Assembly (NCBI GenBank): GCA_948567375.1
Contig: OX419757.1
Span: 34,906,001 to 34,970,000 of the forward strand
Source of the DNA: Lunularia cruciata
Lineage: Eukaryota > Streptophyta > Marchantiopsida > Lunulariales > Lunulariaceae
Direction of reading: 5' to 3'
DNA: 64,000 nucleotides
The position numbers and the translations under genes are program-made. The notes under the pieces are model-generated. The model ran no database searches. It was not told the DNA's origin and saw only the letters and a program-made list of their open reading frames with translations. Below, piece by piece: positions 1 through 10,645 of this stretch; position 1 is the stretch's first letter, and every line of letters begins with the position of its first letter.

Positions 1-3000
1 GACAAATGCAGAATACTACCAACACTACAATTCCTCTCAGATCTGTCAAGGCATTGCTCCAATTGCACTTCACTCAAGATCAAACACACAGAATGAAGAT
101 CAAGACTGCAAAATCCAACATCCAACAAACACAATGACTTGCACTTCAAAATTCTCCACACACTAACAAACACACACATAGAGTTGACACTTGGAATCAA
201 GCTCAAGTGACGAGCATTGAATCAACACTTTGCTTTAACAAGGAATGTAATGTACTGCTTCCTAACAGCTCTTCCTAATTGCAGATCCAAAATGACAAAC
301 CACCCTTTCATATCTGCCTCTTCCTATCTCAAAAAATTTTCTACTCCAATCCAATGTCAATCTCTTCATCGGCTTTCAAACCCAATGATCTTCCTACCAC
401 TTCTCCTTCTTCTGGTATATCTACAACTACCAACTCCTTCACTACTTCTATTACTTCCTTCACTAGGAACTACAATTGAGCTCAAGAGTAACACTTCTAT
501 CTCCTTATCTCCCGACCCACTCTTCTCTAATGATAGGTTTGATGACACCTAAATTCCTACTTTGCAATGTCTCTAATGATAAGTTTAATGACACCTTAAT
601 TCCTACTTTTGCAATGTCCGACTTCCTCTCCTCTATCACACTACTCCTAATTCTCTCTAACTCTGAATTCACTAAATCTTATTTGAGACTAACATTGTCT
701 CCTACTTCTAACATTTTTTGATCTACTTGGATCAGTAATGGATCTACAATTGGATCAGTAAAGTATTCATATCCACATCTTTGGCCTTCCTCTTCCAAGT
801 TTCCTGCACCAGCAATTTTAACTTATGTAGGCGTGCTTCTTCCAATCTCCCTTCAGCCTCTGTGCTCAACATTGCTTGCAACTTTCCCACAACTTCTCTT
901 TCTGATTTTGACTCATATCCTTGAGATTGCTCTACCTTCAACTCTTCTCGGTACATCTTCAATTTGTCTTTGTACTCAGCAGCAAGCATCTTATTTTTTT
1001 TTTTCATACTGAGAACTCTATAACTTTGCACTTTGTACCAACTCATGCAATCTTTCTTCTTCTCTATGTTTGACCACCAACTCTCTCTACCATGTTGATC
1101 CTTCCCGGCTACACTCTTCCTCAAGCTCTCTTACTCTTGCTCCATCACTGCTGCCATCCCTTTCACATGAATACTCTTGATGCGCACATCACTGATCTCC
1201 TCTTTCATCTTGGTCAGCAACATTGTCTACCCCTTCAACTCTTTGGCTTGACCTTGCATTTCTTTCCCTCTTGCCTCAAAACTCTCTTGCAACTTCTCAA
1301 AAGTCTTCTTCTTCAAGACTGCATCCACCCAAAGTTCTTCAACTTCCTTGTCTCTTCTGGTTATGCGATCCTGCAAGCTCTTCACTTCAGCCTACAGGTA
1401 CTTCACCACCTGCAACTCATTCATTACCTTCATATGATCTTGGGGAATTACCTTCTAGTGCTCTTTTAACAGCCCCAACAATGGAGTAATAACCTTTGAT
1501 AGATATTGTACTCCTCCAAATTTCTCTTCATCTTTGGCCCCATCTTTGTACTTTGCCTCTTCCACCGTCTTCTTCTGTCAAAGTTGCAATCTTTGTATCT
1601 TCAGCGATACTGCTTCTGAGCTTCCTTCTTCCTTACCTCTTGAACTCGGCCCCACAGGGTACTCCTTTTGTCGTTCAGCCCTTTCTCTTCCACAACCAAG
1701 ACTACACAGTGGTTAGCATTTCCCTGTATACTATCAATCATTGCATAAAAAGATTCATCTTCTTTTGCTTCAGCCAATTGCTGAAGTTCATCTTCACACT
1801 CACTCTCACTTCCAGATTCCTCACTTTGTAACGTGAGTTTGGCTTCTTTTGAGTCCTCTCCTCTGGACTCTATCTCCCCTTTAGACTCGGGTTTGAAGGT
1901 TCTTTCTCCACCATCTTCTTACCCTATAGTCTTCGGGTGTTCCTTTGTACTAGAGGCAACTCTGCTTCTTTGGGTTTATTTTGCTTCTTTGTCTTTGGAC
2001 TTGTGAATTCTTCTATCTTTTGTTGTCCCCTCTTCAAGAAGTAATCATCAATGGCTCGCATCTGTGCCATGTATTTTTGCTTTTCTTCATCCGCTTCCCA
2101 TCTCAAATCAAGATGGAAATGCAACACCATCCAATGCCTCTCTTCTACTGTAAGCAAATTCAACCCAAAGTAGAAGTGTGCTGCAAATAGTGCAAAATAA
2201 TATGGAGGCAAAGTTGTCTTGCCAATTGACCACCATTTGCCTAATTTGTGGTGAAAACACTTTCCCCAATTCACCTACACTCCTGCAAACATCTGGTGTA
2301 AAAATACCGCTTGCTGCATGTTCACATAAGTCGATTGTTCTGGTTTGAGCATGGCCATGATTGCCCCCACAATAATTTGTTTAATTGGGTCCCGATAGGA
2401 CTCCACCTTGTAACCATTTGTGGTGCACGGAGCAAAGAACAAATTGCGTATGTCCGCTGTCGCCTCTGCAACATCACGCTTCTAATAGAAGATGATCCCC
2501 ATTGATTCTCCTGCTTCCTTCCCCAACACTAATTTCCAATCTGACTCAATCCATCTAGCCGGATTTCCTCTCTTCCCCTTGACTTTAGGACCTTTTGCAC
2601 AATTACTGGCAGCTATCTCTGCCTTGACTCTTGGGAAACTGAAATTCCAATTCCATGCTAAGAAGGTAATATGAAGTCTATTCTAGACCTCGATCCTTGC
2701 TACAACATCCAACCTATGAATTGTAAAATTTTGTACTACCAGAGTGTTCTTGACCTTCTTTGCCATAATCTGCTCTCTTGCTCTTTGGCACTAAAAGACT
2801 ATTCCCTCTCCTGGACGAGACACTCTAACCCCTTTTGGATTTTGGAAAATTGCACTCTCAATTGGCTTCTTGATACACATTACTATAGGATGACTACTCA
2901 AAGGGACAAGAAATCTACTTGACATATTCGACTCCCCCTTATCTAATCACAATTTTATATTACCCCAAATTGCAGTCATTCTTTAGTTGATTTCAAATTG

Positions 3001-3197
3001 GCTACTCAGAGTTATCACTAATAGTTTCTTTGTTCTCCCCTTTTGAATAATTCCAATCTCCGACCCAAAGTCGACTTCTTTGGATTTCCTCCAAAGACAT
3101 TCCCGTCTATTCTTTCTTTTGCAATTTGGCTTTCTTGCTTACTTCTTCTCCAAATGCTTATAAAACCAAAAAAAAAACAAAAAATGTGGGCACCACA
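1..3197 (-). repeat. Giant X-family LTR copy X-0, far end cut by the window edge
   Basis: Read on the minus strand the unit begins at 3197 with TGTGGTGCCCACA followed by a T-rich run, the standard X start. It then carries the remnants of the X gene and runs into the conserved noncoding X 3-prime region, which continues off the window at base 1. The gene starts MAKKV, as in the copy at 37158-40863, so the two belong to one subtype. On the right, H1 resumes at 3198 at a point that is continuous in the copy near 26640, so this is an insertion into H1. The other end and its target duplication lie outside the window. Confidence 0.8.
340..2766 (-). pseudogene. Decayed X-family LTR-encoded coiled-coil protein gene
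   Basis: A conserved start (MAKKV, ATG at 2766-2764) is followed by LDVVARIEV near 2700, the beginning of the conserved N-terminal domain. The domain continues in 1924-2274 with WGKCFHH, AHFYFGLNLL and LDLRWEADEE. An acidic, Lys-rich linker follows, then a coiled-coil part at 744-1124 (EARLHKLKLLVQ), and a C-terminal piece at 366-548 containing LEKSGSGDKE. Frames change several times and stops interrupt, so no full product can be made. The order of parts matches every other long X copy in the window. Function is unknown. Confidence 0.7.
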
Positions 3198-4320
3198 GCC
3201 CCCGACCCATAGTGGAAGAGAGAGATGGGAGGTGGGAAGAAGAACTCTGAATTCATAGTGAGAAATCATGCAATTTGGAGGTTAGATGTGATCACAAGAA
3301 TTGAGGTCTTGAGCAAGCTTTGGATCACATTCTTGGCATGGAATTGGAATGTTGGCTTTCCAGGTTTCATGACTAAGATCATCAAGATTTGATGTCTTGA
3401 TGGCCCCAAGGGAGAATGGAAGAGAGGAAATCCGGTTGATAGATAGAGTCAGATTGGAGATTAGTATTCAGAAGAGAGGCATGCATAGAGCATGGTGCCA
3501 CATTTCTGGGGAAGGGAGAAGTAGCTGAGGAAACCCAAGTAGTGAGAGATACCTTCTCTTCAAAGCGCACAAAGAATGGCTTCAAAGTAAAGAGCTATAA
3601 AGATCTTGTGAGGAAAGGTATTGTAAGTGCACTAATGGCAATCTTAAAGCCAAAGAGAATGACCTATGTGATGAAACATCAAGCGATGTTCTTCCACAAG
3701 ATGTTTACAGGAGAGCCTATCAATTGGGTGAAATGTTTTCACCAAAGTGCGAGATAGATGGTGTGGAATCTGCGAGACAAGTCGCCTCCACACTACATTC
3801 TGCCATTTGCAGCCCATTTCTATTTGGAGCTAAACTTGCTCAATGTAGCAAAGAGACACAAGATGGTGTCACACTTCTATCCCAATTTGTGGAGAGAGAT
3901 GTTGATGCGGAAGAGTAGCAGTACATCTTGCAAATCAGGAGCAGCAATGAGTACTACGCACAGACAGGGTAGAGCAAGCAGGTGAAGGTAAACACTCCAA
4001 AGTCAAAGAAGAGGAGTCAACAAGGAGAAGAAGAAGAAGTAGCAGCGGCGAGACCTCGGAAAGCTAGAAAGGTGAATCCAAGGAGAGATTTAGTGGTAAT
4101 CGTGTTGTTGGGCAAAGAGTCAAAAGGAGAGGCCGAGTGCAAGGAGGAAGACTCGGAGAAGGAGGAAGAAGCCAAGTTCACATTGTAGAGTGGGAACACG
4201 AGTAGCAACAGTGATGATGGAGTGGAGATGCAATCAGTACCTAAAGTGGAGGAAGTAACAATGGAGATGGAAGAAGGAGGTGACCCGAGAACCAAAGACA
4301 AGGTTCTAGAGCAAGGGGGA
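3198..4320 (+). repeat. H1, part 1: host X copy left of E2
   Basis: This plus-strand X copy is broken into three pieces by later insertions. It is bounded on the left by the minus-strand copy ending at 3197 and on the right by E2. Its last bases, CTAGAGCAAG, join in sense with AGGAGAAAAG after E2. The same sequence is continuous in the undisturbed copy at 27739-27760, which fixes the E2 insertion point. Confidence 0.8.
3226..4320 (+). pseudogene. X-family protein gene, N-terminal half, interrupted by E2
   Basis: The reading frame begins at a GGGKKNS-like start near 3223-3240 and gives the conserved RLDVITRIEVLSKLW and ITFLAWNWNVGFPGF, then stops. Fragments at 3542-3757 (SSKRTKNG) and 3758-3985 (PPHYILPFAAHFYLELNLL) continue the same domain in shifted frames. 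The region 3982-4188 is the basic-then-acidic linker (KKRSQQGEEEE). Several frameshifts and stops make it non-coding today. The second half lies at 22093-23149 and 25046-25320. Confidence 0.7.
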
Positions 4321-4427
4321 TGTTGTGCGTATATACATCACTACACAACATACATCACTGTCAACATCATACACTATAGAAGCACAACTCACACATAAGT
4401 CATACATAAACTCTAAAGTGCCACAAT
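4321..4427. repeat. 107-bp direct repeat, outer copy, beside the E2 3-prime LTR
   Basis: This copy begins TGTTGTGCGTATATAC and ends GTGCCACAAT. A second copy of the same length lies at 4877-4983 on the other side of the LTR core. I count about six differences between them, all transitions. The 5-prime LTR at 21644-22092 has no such block, so the two LTRs of E2 are not symmetrical. If this copy belongs to the LTR, the LTR would start TG and end CA and be about 554 bp long. Confidence 0.85.
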
Positions 4428-4874
4428 AATCAGATTGCTTACCACTCTCAACTCAACTCAACTCAGATCAATACTTGATCTGTCACTCTATAAACTGCCA
4501 ACAATTGGGCACTGATTACAGTCAAGCCACACCCACTCAAGCATAGAGAATCCAGGTGACGCTTGCTGGCCTCTGTCCACCATAGCCAAGAACTCGAAGG
4601 CTCAACATCAGAGAAGTGAGCTCTCTGGAGCTCACTTCAAAACTATACCACCTGGACTCGAGCTAGCACTGAAACCCTAACGGTCCCGCTGACGGCACAC
4701 TCGACGGTGCGAATGGTGCAAAGTGACGGTGGGCCCCACTATGAAATCAGTACCCAAACACAAAATCTAACTGTCGGAAAGTAGTCCTTGAGAAACTGCT
4801 AGAATAACTCTAATTACCATCACTAGAACTCCAGTGTCTGAGCATCTAGATACGGAACTAGAAATGGCGTGACA
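4427..4874 (-). repeat. E2 3-prime LTR core
   Basis: About 448 bp matching 21644-22092 along its whole length with scattered substitutions, ending GGCGTGACA at both copies. On the minus strand it begins TGTCACGCC. It lies downstream of the PHD-finger coding end, as a 3-prime LTR should. The divergence from the 5-prime copy is clearly greater than between the LTRs of E1, so E2 is older. Confidence 0.85.
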
Positions 4875-4876
4875 GC

Positions 4877-4983
4877 TGTCGTGCGTATATACATCGCTAC
4901 ACAACGTACATTGCTGTCAATATCATACACTATAGAAGCACAACTCACACATAAGTCATACATAAACTCTAAAGTGCCACAAT
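4877..4983. repeat. 107-bp direct repeat, inner copy
   Basis: This block begins TGTCGTGCGTATATAC and ends GTGCCACAAT. It lies between the LTR core and the G-rich polypurine-like tract at 4984-4994, exactly where the start of U3 would be expected. The arrangement suggests that the functional LTR contained this block and that the two ends of E2 were rearranged. Confidence 0.85.
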
Positions 4984-4994
4984 CGCCCCCCAAG
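4984..4994 (-). other. Candidate polypurine tract of E2
   Basis: On the minus strand this reads CTTGGGGGGCG directly before the inner 107-bp repeat. A purine run next to the LTR primes plus-strand DNA synthesis in LTR elements. The call rests on position and base content only. Confidence 0.5.
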
Positions 4995-5150
4995 CTGGCG
5001 GTTAGGTCCCTCTAACTCCAGATAGCCATCTACTCTAAGTATATGGTATACCCTCTAATGGGCAAAGATCAGGAGGCCGGGTGCTATGGAGCCCCATCGT
5101 TAGTCGCCTGTCTGCAATCTATACCATATAAAGAATGAACTAGCTATAGG

Positions 5151-5450
5151 TCAAGTACATCTAGGACATAACCTCTGTCCTTGAGGAACCACCGTGAGGG
5201 GAGGAGTCATACATGCCATATGCCATCCTCTCAAACAGCTATCACACACTAACATAGTAGCAGCTCCACCAGAAGAGCCACATAACATACACCTCAAGCC
5301 TGCACATACAAGTGCCAAGCTTGGGCCCATAGTACCATCAATGTTTGGAAGGTGGCATGGCGCACAATTGCGCACATGATCCTTCCAAACAACACCATCA
5401 CATCCTTCTAACACAAGGACTCCAGATGGCAAAACCTCACGCACTCTCAA
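5151..5450 (-). pseudogene. E2 pol C-terminus with a PHD finger
   Basis: The open segment of 99 codons ends pol. Numbering from the first residue at 5450, the Cys and His spacing is C54-C57, C69-C72, H77, C80, C95-C98, with W76 before the His: a C4HC3 PHD zinc finger of normal spacing. All eight zinc ligands are present. PHD fingers usually bind histone H3 tails, so this module could steer integration or target the element's methyltransferase, in the position where chromoviruses carry a chromodomain. The segment is cut off from the integrase by stops (TGA at the end of 5556-5813 and TAG at 5495-5497), so this copy cannot make the full protein. Confidence 0.8.
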
Positions 5451-5555
5451 GATAGTGCGGCCTGTAGAAACATCAAGTGTCGTCGGTGCTATCTGCTATA
5501 GATATACATAGTCGTCTAGATGAAATTGACGGATCGAGGGTCTATAACCTCCTCC

Positions 5556-6430
5556 TCAAATGGTAGCATAGCGTAAAGTATCTCTATGTTGAGCAATCGC
5601 CAAGTTCTCAAAGGCCATCGGCATCACTCGCTGAAAGATCTCTACCCGCTGAGAACATGCGCTCATCCATACATCAGGGTCATCCAAGTCCAAAACTACA
5701 GTAGCATCTCTACGAATGGCTGTAGGTAAATCTGGATCTCGTCCACAGAGTAGAAAGTATGGAGAGAAGGATGCTAAGGAGGCTTGCAGGCTGAACCGAT
5801 AGCCCATGGCCAACCAAGGTAACTAGAGATCCCAATCTCCCAAGTGGTCTCTCTACAAACCATACTTTTGCAATCCTCTCTTCACCGTCTGAACCACTCT
5901 CTCTGCTAAGCCATCTGCCTCAGGGTGATCTCGGGATGTCGTACAATGATCAATCAAAGCCTTGTCACACAAGACCTGAAACTCCTCCAAGAACTATGTA
6001 CCCTGATCAGTCAAAAACCTCAGCTGGTGCACCAAAATGACTAAGAACTAGATCCAGGAACGAGTAAGTTGTCCCTTCACTAGACTTGTCAGGAAGTGCC
6101 ACCAACTCAATCCACTTGGAGAAGTGCTCCACATCACCAAAACATACTGATGATGTCTCACAGTCAACAGTAAAGGTCCGGTAAAGTCCAAACTCCAATG
6201 GTAACCCAATCCCATGATAGGTAATGGGTGTAACTGTGGCGTAGGAGCATTGAATGATGCTCTTACTCGGTCACAAACCACACATCTGGCATCAAACTGA
6301 TGTACCTCGGTCTGCATACCACGCCACCAATAATGACTCTAGAGTAAGCTATATGTACGCTTTACTCCAAAATGTCCTAGCTCCTCATGAGCATGACGGA
6401 CCAACTGTGGTCTCTGTGATGGAAGTGGTA
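5556..6430 (-). pseudogene. pol: E2 integrase
   Basis: The zinc-binding part is split: the His residues lie in HEELGHFGVKRT near 6380 and the Cys pair in CVVCDRVRA near 6280. The catalytic core shows LDFTGP near 6210, KWIELVALPDK near 6090 and a TDQGT motif near 6000. The C-terminal region has LAMGYRFSLQASL and LLCGRDPDLPTA at 5700-5820, typical for Ty3 integrases. Breaks: TAG at 6339-6341, a one-base insertion before TDQGT, and TAGs at 5994-5996, 5853-5855 and 5823-5825. At 5994 the stop replaces a strongly conserved Gln. Confidence 0.8.
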
Positions 6431-6479
6431 CTACTCGCACTCTACCATCCTCCCATATACACAAAAGGTGTCTACCCTC

Positions 6480-8159
6480 CAATCTGAACTGTCTGGCTCG
6501 CTGAAGAACACGGTCTCTCTCCTTGGCCCCAACTGTGCCACCCACAACACCAGTGCGAAGATAGTCCATCACTAAGACATCATCATGAATGTCTCGCTGA
6601 ACTATACCAATATCTTCACTCTCTGGATCTGTGACCTCAATAACTCCACCTGTATGCACTGAGAGAGATACCACCAAAGCCTCTGCAAATAAACACAAAA
6701 AGGCCGATGCATGCCAACCAAGCACCATCTCCTCATCTGTCTCACCATGCCAACGTGCTCCGGTCTGATCCTGCTGGTAGGGACATGGGTTTCTACTCAA
6801 CCTATCTGCATCACGGTTCACCACTCCAGGTCCGTGAACAACCATGAAATCATACTCCTATAAAATCAGAGCCCATCGTGCAAGCTTCCTTGAAAGCTTG
6901 TCGGACTCCATCAACCACTTTAGCGGCTGATGATCAGTGATGAGAGTGAAGGGGTTACCAAATAGGTAACATCGGAAATGTGCTACTGCCCAAACTACTG
7001 CCAAGCACTCTCCCTCATATGAACTATACTTCACCTCCACTGCATTGTTGGAGCGACTAGCATAGGCCACCACAAACTCCTTCTCCTCATCATCATGCTG
7101 GGTGAGCACCGCTCCAAGCCCCAACATACTCCAATCAGTATGAACCTGAAATGGTCGTCCCCTGATCGGTCTCCTCAAAATAGAAGGAGATGTTAATCTC
7201 TCCTTGAGCTCTACAAAAGCTCTCTCTTGCTCATCTCCCCAACACCACTCTTGTGTAAGCTTGGTCAGCTTCGTCAAGGCCTTGGCAATGGCACTAAATC
7301 CTCTAACATAGCGGCGATAGAAGTTCGCCAACCCAAGGAATGCTCGCACTCTGCTCACATCCGTAGGCCGAGGAATACGTGCAATAGCCTCCACCTTGGT
7401 CTGCTGAACACCAAGTCCTCCGGGGTAGATAGTGTGACCCAAATACTCAACCTGCTCGTGGAAGAACCTACACTTCCCAGGATGTAGTTTGAGTCCATGA
7501 GATCTCAATCTCTCAAACACCTCCAACAATTGTCTCTTGTGCTCCTCCACAGTAGTGCTATAAACCAAAATGTCATCAATATAGCACCGAGCAAAATCCA
7601 GTCCAGCTAGGATCCTATCCATGACCCTCTGGAACTCAGCAGAAGCGTTCTTCAACCCAAATGGTAAGAACCTCCACTGATATAACACATCCTTGCCGTG
7701 AAGATCAATAGCCCAAAATACTGTCTTGGACTTATCCTCCTCCTTGATTGGCAACTAATGATATCCCACTCGAAGATCCAAAGTACTGAAGACCTTTGCA
7801 TGCCCAATCGCATCAAAAATCTCCTTTAGTGTAGGCATGGCATACCGATCAACCCTGGTCTATCGGTTGATAGGATGGTAATCTCCACACATCCGCCTAT
7901 CTGTATAGTTGCCATGCATATCCTTCTTGGCTGGCATCACTGTCGCTGATGCATACTCTCCATGTGAAATCTCCACCAAACCTACCTCAAAAAGGTCACT
8001 ACTCCGGCTCTGAATCAATGTCCTCTCCATCTCACTATATCGATAAGGACATCGGAAAACTGGTGTGTCGCTAGTCAGCTCAATCCGTATACCAAGTCCC
8101 TTCAAAGCACCCAAATCCTTCATACTAAAGGCAAAACAACTCGTGTGACTCCTCAACAA
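6480..8159 (-). pseudogene. pol: E2 reverse transcriptase and RNase H
   Basis: The N-terminal fingers are in 7860-8159 (GEYASATVMPAKKD, then CGDYHPINR). After a TAG at 7860-7862 the frame continues to LDLRVGYH and a TAG at 7755-7757. The main open piece, 6858-7754, holds FLPFGLKNASAEFQ and the catalytic YIDD at its residues 58-61, then FLGLANFYRRYV. RNase H begins with HTDWSMLGLGAVL (D207) and includes TDHQPLKWL. A TAG at 6858-6860 cuts before the RNase H end (RDADRLSRNPC). All three TAGs sit where relatives have, or plausibly have, Gln. The enzyme would be functional without these stops as far as visible motifs show. Confidence 0.9.
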
Positions 8160-8263
8160 CCTCCAAACCCTCCTCTTTCCTCTCTAGTAAGCTTGGGTCC
8201 AAGATCTGGCTCCCAAGTATCCTTTGTAACTGTAGTAGGAGTGGAAGATGTGCTGACTGGCTA

Positions 8264-8617
8264 CTACACTAGGCCCTTGGGAGCAATAGTGTCATGCTCC
8301 CGACCACTAGAGGTCCCAACCTTTGTGCAAAAAACTCCCTCCACTCTGGCTGCAAGCTCCACACGTCCTCTAGCTACATCCCATGTGGACCAAGGGTGTA
8401 ATCCAAGTAGCCCACGCTCACCTGGATGGACTCTTAGTAGACCACTCTCCCTATGGACTCCTAGTAGACCACTCTCCCTAGTAGCTAATGGATGTGTCCC
8501 AAGAATACCATGTCCACTCGGTCCATCGCCCCAAGCATGTGCCTGAATCGTCTCAATAGGCACAGGGCTCACAAGTGTCCGAGTGGTGATGCCTATCAAG
8601 CGCATCCTACGCTGCTC
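8264..8617 (-). pseudogene. E2 pol linker after the methyltransferase, with short peptide repeats
   Basis: This open stretch directly continues the methyltransferase frame after removal of E1: the frame is preserved if the 4-bp duplication GAGC is counted once. It contains about three tandem copies of a 9-10 residue unit of the type RESGLLGVHP (8395-8490 in DNA). No enzyme domain is recognised. It likely joins the methyltransferase to reverse transcriptase, which starts about 100 bases downstream. Confidence 0.6.
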
Positions 8618-9309
8618 TGTAACACCCATTTGTGCATGTGTGTGGTATTGTGATATTTAGCTTGGTATTACAAGTACTTAAGAGATATTATTTATATAGA
8701 GATAAAGGATGGTTCTATATTAGTCATGGTTAGCTAAAGTTAGTCATAGCTAAGATAGATGGGACCTTACTTTAGAGGAAGTAGAAAAGATGAGCACCAC
8801 TATTTTGGATTTTAGTGTGTTGACTTGGTATTATTCCTAGGTGTTTGGCTTTGGGGAAAGAGTTGAGAACTCTTGGGCCCGCAAGCCTTTTTGTTTTGGA
8901 TTCTTCTTTAGTCCAAGGATAGCCCATGTGAAGGAATCCTTGCTTTAGTGGTTGGGTCAAGATAAGACCACAGGCTTAGGGGAATATGCCCATGTGAATG
9001 GATATTCCTTTCTACTTTTTGACTTTACTTGACTTTTAGTCTAGTAACTTGAGTTACTACGGTAATTAGTAACTTTGGTACGTAACTATTTCACAAGTAT
9101 ATAAACAAGGAGTGAGGAGGTACTCATCATCCTTTCATTTGCAACTATCTCTCTCTCATTGAGTTCTCTAGTGAGCAATGTCTTGAGTCTTGGAGTGTTA
9201 GCCTTGGAGGAGTATGATGGAGTTTGGGTTCCTTGCCTTCTTAGTCCATGGTGCGCTACCATAATAGCCATCAGAGGTTCATCCTGAGTGAGAGACAGGC
9301 CGGCTCACA
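8618..9309 (+). repeat. E1 5-prime LTR
   Basis: 692 bp with TG and CA ends, matched essentially base for base by 15759-16450. It includes a TATATAAA box at 9098-9105. The small open frames inside it, on the minus strand, recur in both LTRs simply because the LTRs are identical. Confidence 0.95.
9098..9105 (+). promoter_or_regulatory. TATA box of the E1 LTR promoter
   Basis: TATATAAA, about 210 bases before the LTR end and followed by a CT-rich stretch. The same box is at 16239-16246 in the 3-prime LTR. It is the likely RNA polymerase II promoter for E1 genomic RNA. Confidence 0.65.
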
Positions 9310-9313
9310 TTTT

Positions 9314-9330
9314 TGGTTCCGTTGCCGGGA
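9314..9330 (+). other. E1 primer binding site, tRNA-Asp type
   Basis: TGGTTCCGTTGCCGGGA starts four bases after the LTR end. It closely resembles the TGGCGCCGTTGCCGGG primer site used by several plant Ty3 lineages and complementary to the 3-prime end of tRNA-Asp. Confidence 0.75.
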
Positions 9331-9350
9331 CCTCTCTAGAAGGCAAGATA

Positions 9351-9521
9351 ATGTTCCGCGTCCAATTCTACATTAGGCAGAAGGAGGCTATGAGAGCTCA
9401 CTTGGAGAGAACATTAGGAGAGGAGAGGGCTGAACTTATGTTAGAGAACCAAGATCCATTTGTATACCCTGTAGTTCATTATGATGTCTTTGAGGTGATT
9501 TTGTACATCTTGTACACATGA
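9351..9521 (+). CDS. E1 leader ORF-a, 56-residue protein
   Basis: ATG at 9351, stop TGA at 9519-9521. I do not recognise the protein. The second half, ending DPFVYPVVHY and VILYILYT, is clearly similar to the ORF at 10646-10810 (EPFVFPRVDY, LVMYILY), so E1 carries two diverged copies of one short peptide on either side of the zinc-knuckle ORF. The ATG is the first in the leader after the primer site, a favourable place for translation. It could be a short regulatory ORF, or an exon joined to later ORFs by splicing; the sequence does not decide. Confidence 0.5.
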   Translation: MFRVQFYIRQKEAMRAHLERTLGEERAELMLENQDPFVYPVVHYDVFEVILYILYT

Positions 9522-10169
9522 GAGGAATTGGAGAGATTGTGTGAGGTGGATTGCAGATTTTGGGGATTAAGGTGATTTTGGGCAAAATCTCAAGTTTGAG
9601 ATCTGGACTTGAGATTTCTACACATGATAGCTTGGGTTATCTTTCAGTTAGCACACTTGAAATTATTGAGAGAGCTTCTATGCGCACTGGGCTAGAATTT
9701 TTGAAAGTTGATAGGGTAAAGTGCTCCCGCAACTGCATGCTCTCTGGAAAATTGTACAGAGTCTGCCATTTCTTCAATTTTAAGTGAATTGTCCTGAAAA
9801 TTTCCAAGAAAATTCAGTGCATTGGATCCTACCTGATGCCACAAAAATTAGAGAGAGATCATTTTTGCGCAGTGTGTTATGAGTTTTTGAAGTGAGGGGG
9901 GTGGTTTTCAGACCAAATCTGAAATATGGGTGCTGAATAGAAAGGTGTCTAGGCCAAATGGCTCGATGAAAAGATCTAAAATTTTGCAGGGAGGGACGCC
10001 CTAGAGTTGTGATCAAGTGTGGAAAATTTCAGAGGACTGTGACTTATTGGTTGGGAGATTTGAGTGACATTGTGAGGAAGGGTCAATTCTGCAGAGTGGA
10101 GATCTCATGCATGAGAAGTTTGAGATCAACAAAAAGCATGTTTGAGTGTTTAGATTCATCTTTGGGAAC
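9522..10169 (+). other. E1 leader without a recognised gene
   Basis: About 650 bases between ORF-a and ORF-b. Open frames here are short and lack a supported ATG start. The region may hold packaging signals or an intron, but I see no clear motif. Confidence 0.4.
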
Positions 10170-10643
10170 ATGGAGGGTCATCAAGAGTGGAAATTGAGAT
10201 TATGCAAGGTTCCCAAAGGGTTTGAGGTGATTATAGGGGTGGATTTGAGGAAAAGAGAGTTTACAATAGAATTTGAAGAGAGTGTTGAGAGGATCCAAAA
10301 ACCTACACCACTTGGAGGAAAGAGTGAGTCTAAGTGCTTTCTATGTGGAGAGAAGGGACATAAGGCAAGTTCATGTCCATTAACCTTTGAGAGCAAGAGA
10401 TTGAGGGAAAGGAGAGGCTTACTTGACTTGGGTTTGCATGTTGGACCTTCTTCACCAAGATTGGGAGGGAGAAGATCTAAGACCAAGGAGTTGTGTGAGG
10501 TTTGTGGAGTTGAAGGACTTCCAAAAGGACATGAGTGTAGTGGAGTAAAAGCACTTTTGGAAACTTTGGTGAAGGATCTTGGAGAGAGTCTTAGTACAGC
10601 TACAGAAATACTACCACCGTCATCAGCTAGTTCTCAAGATTAG
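10170..10643 (+). CDS. E1 leader ORF-b, zinc-knuckle protein
   Basis: 157 codons from ATG at 10170 to TAG at 10641. The frame is open further upstream to a GTG at 10146, but ATG is the likelier start. Around residue 60 is a retroviral-type CCHC knuckle, CFLCGEKGHKASSC (C-X2-C-X4-H-X4-C). A second Cys/His cluster follows near residue 110, CEVCGVEGLPKGHEC. The N-terminal part (KLRLCKVPKGFEV) is not recognised. The knuckle suggests binding of the element's RNA, in addition to the knuckle inside gag. An extra ORF before gag is known in some plant Ty3 lineages, but I cannot match this one. ORF-c starts two bases after its stop. Confidence 0.65.
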   Translation: MEGHQEWKLRLCKVPKGFEVIIGVDLRKREFTIEFEESVERIQKPTPLGGKSESKCFLCGEKGHKASSCPLTFESKRLRERRGLLDLGLHVGPSSPRLGGRRSKTKELCEVCGVEGLPKGHECSGVKALLETLVKDLGESLSTATEILPPSSASSQD

Positions 10644-10645
10644 TG

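Noticed and set aside
8145-8546. Plus-strand ORF of 133 codons
   Set aside because: Shadow of the minus-strand E2 linker; its Ser/Pro-rich reading comes from the same short repeats.
8772-9271. Two small minus-strand ORFs that recur identically at 15913-16412 and in other E1-type LTRs
   Set aside because: They lie wholly inside LTRs and are identical only because the two LTRs are. Orientation is antisense to E1, and nothing supports coding.
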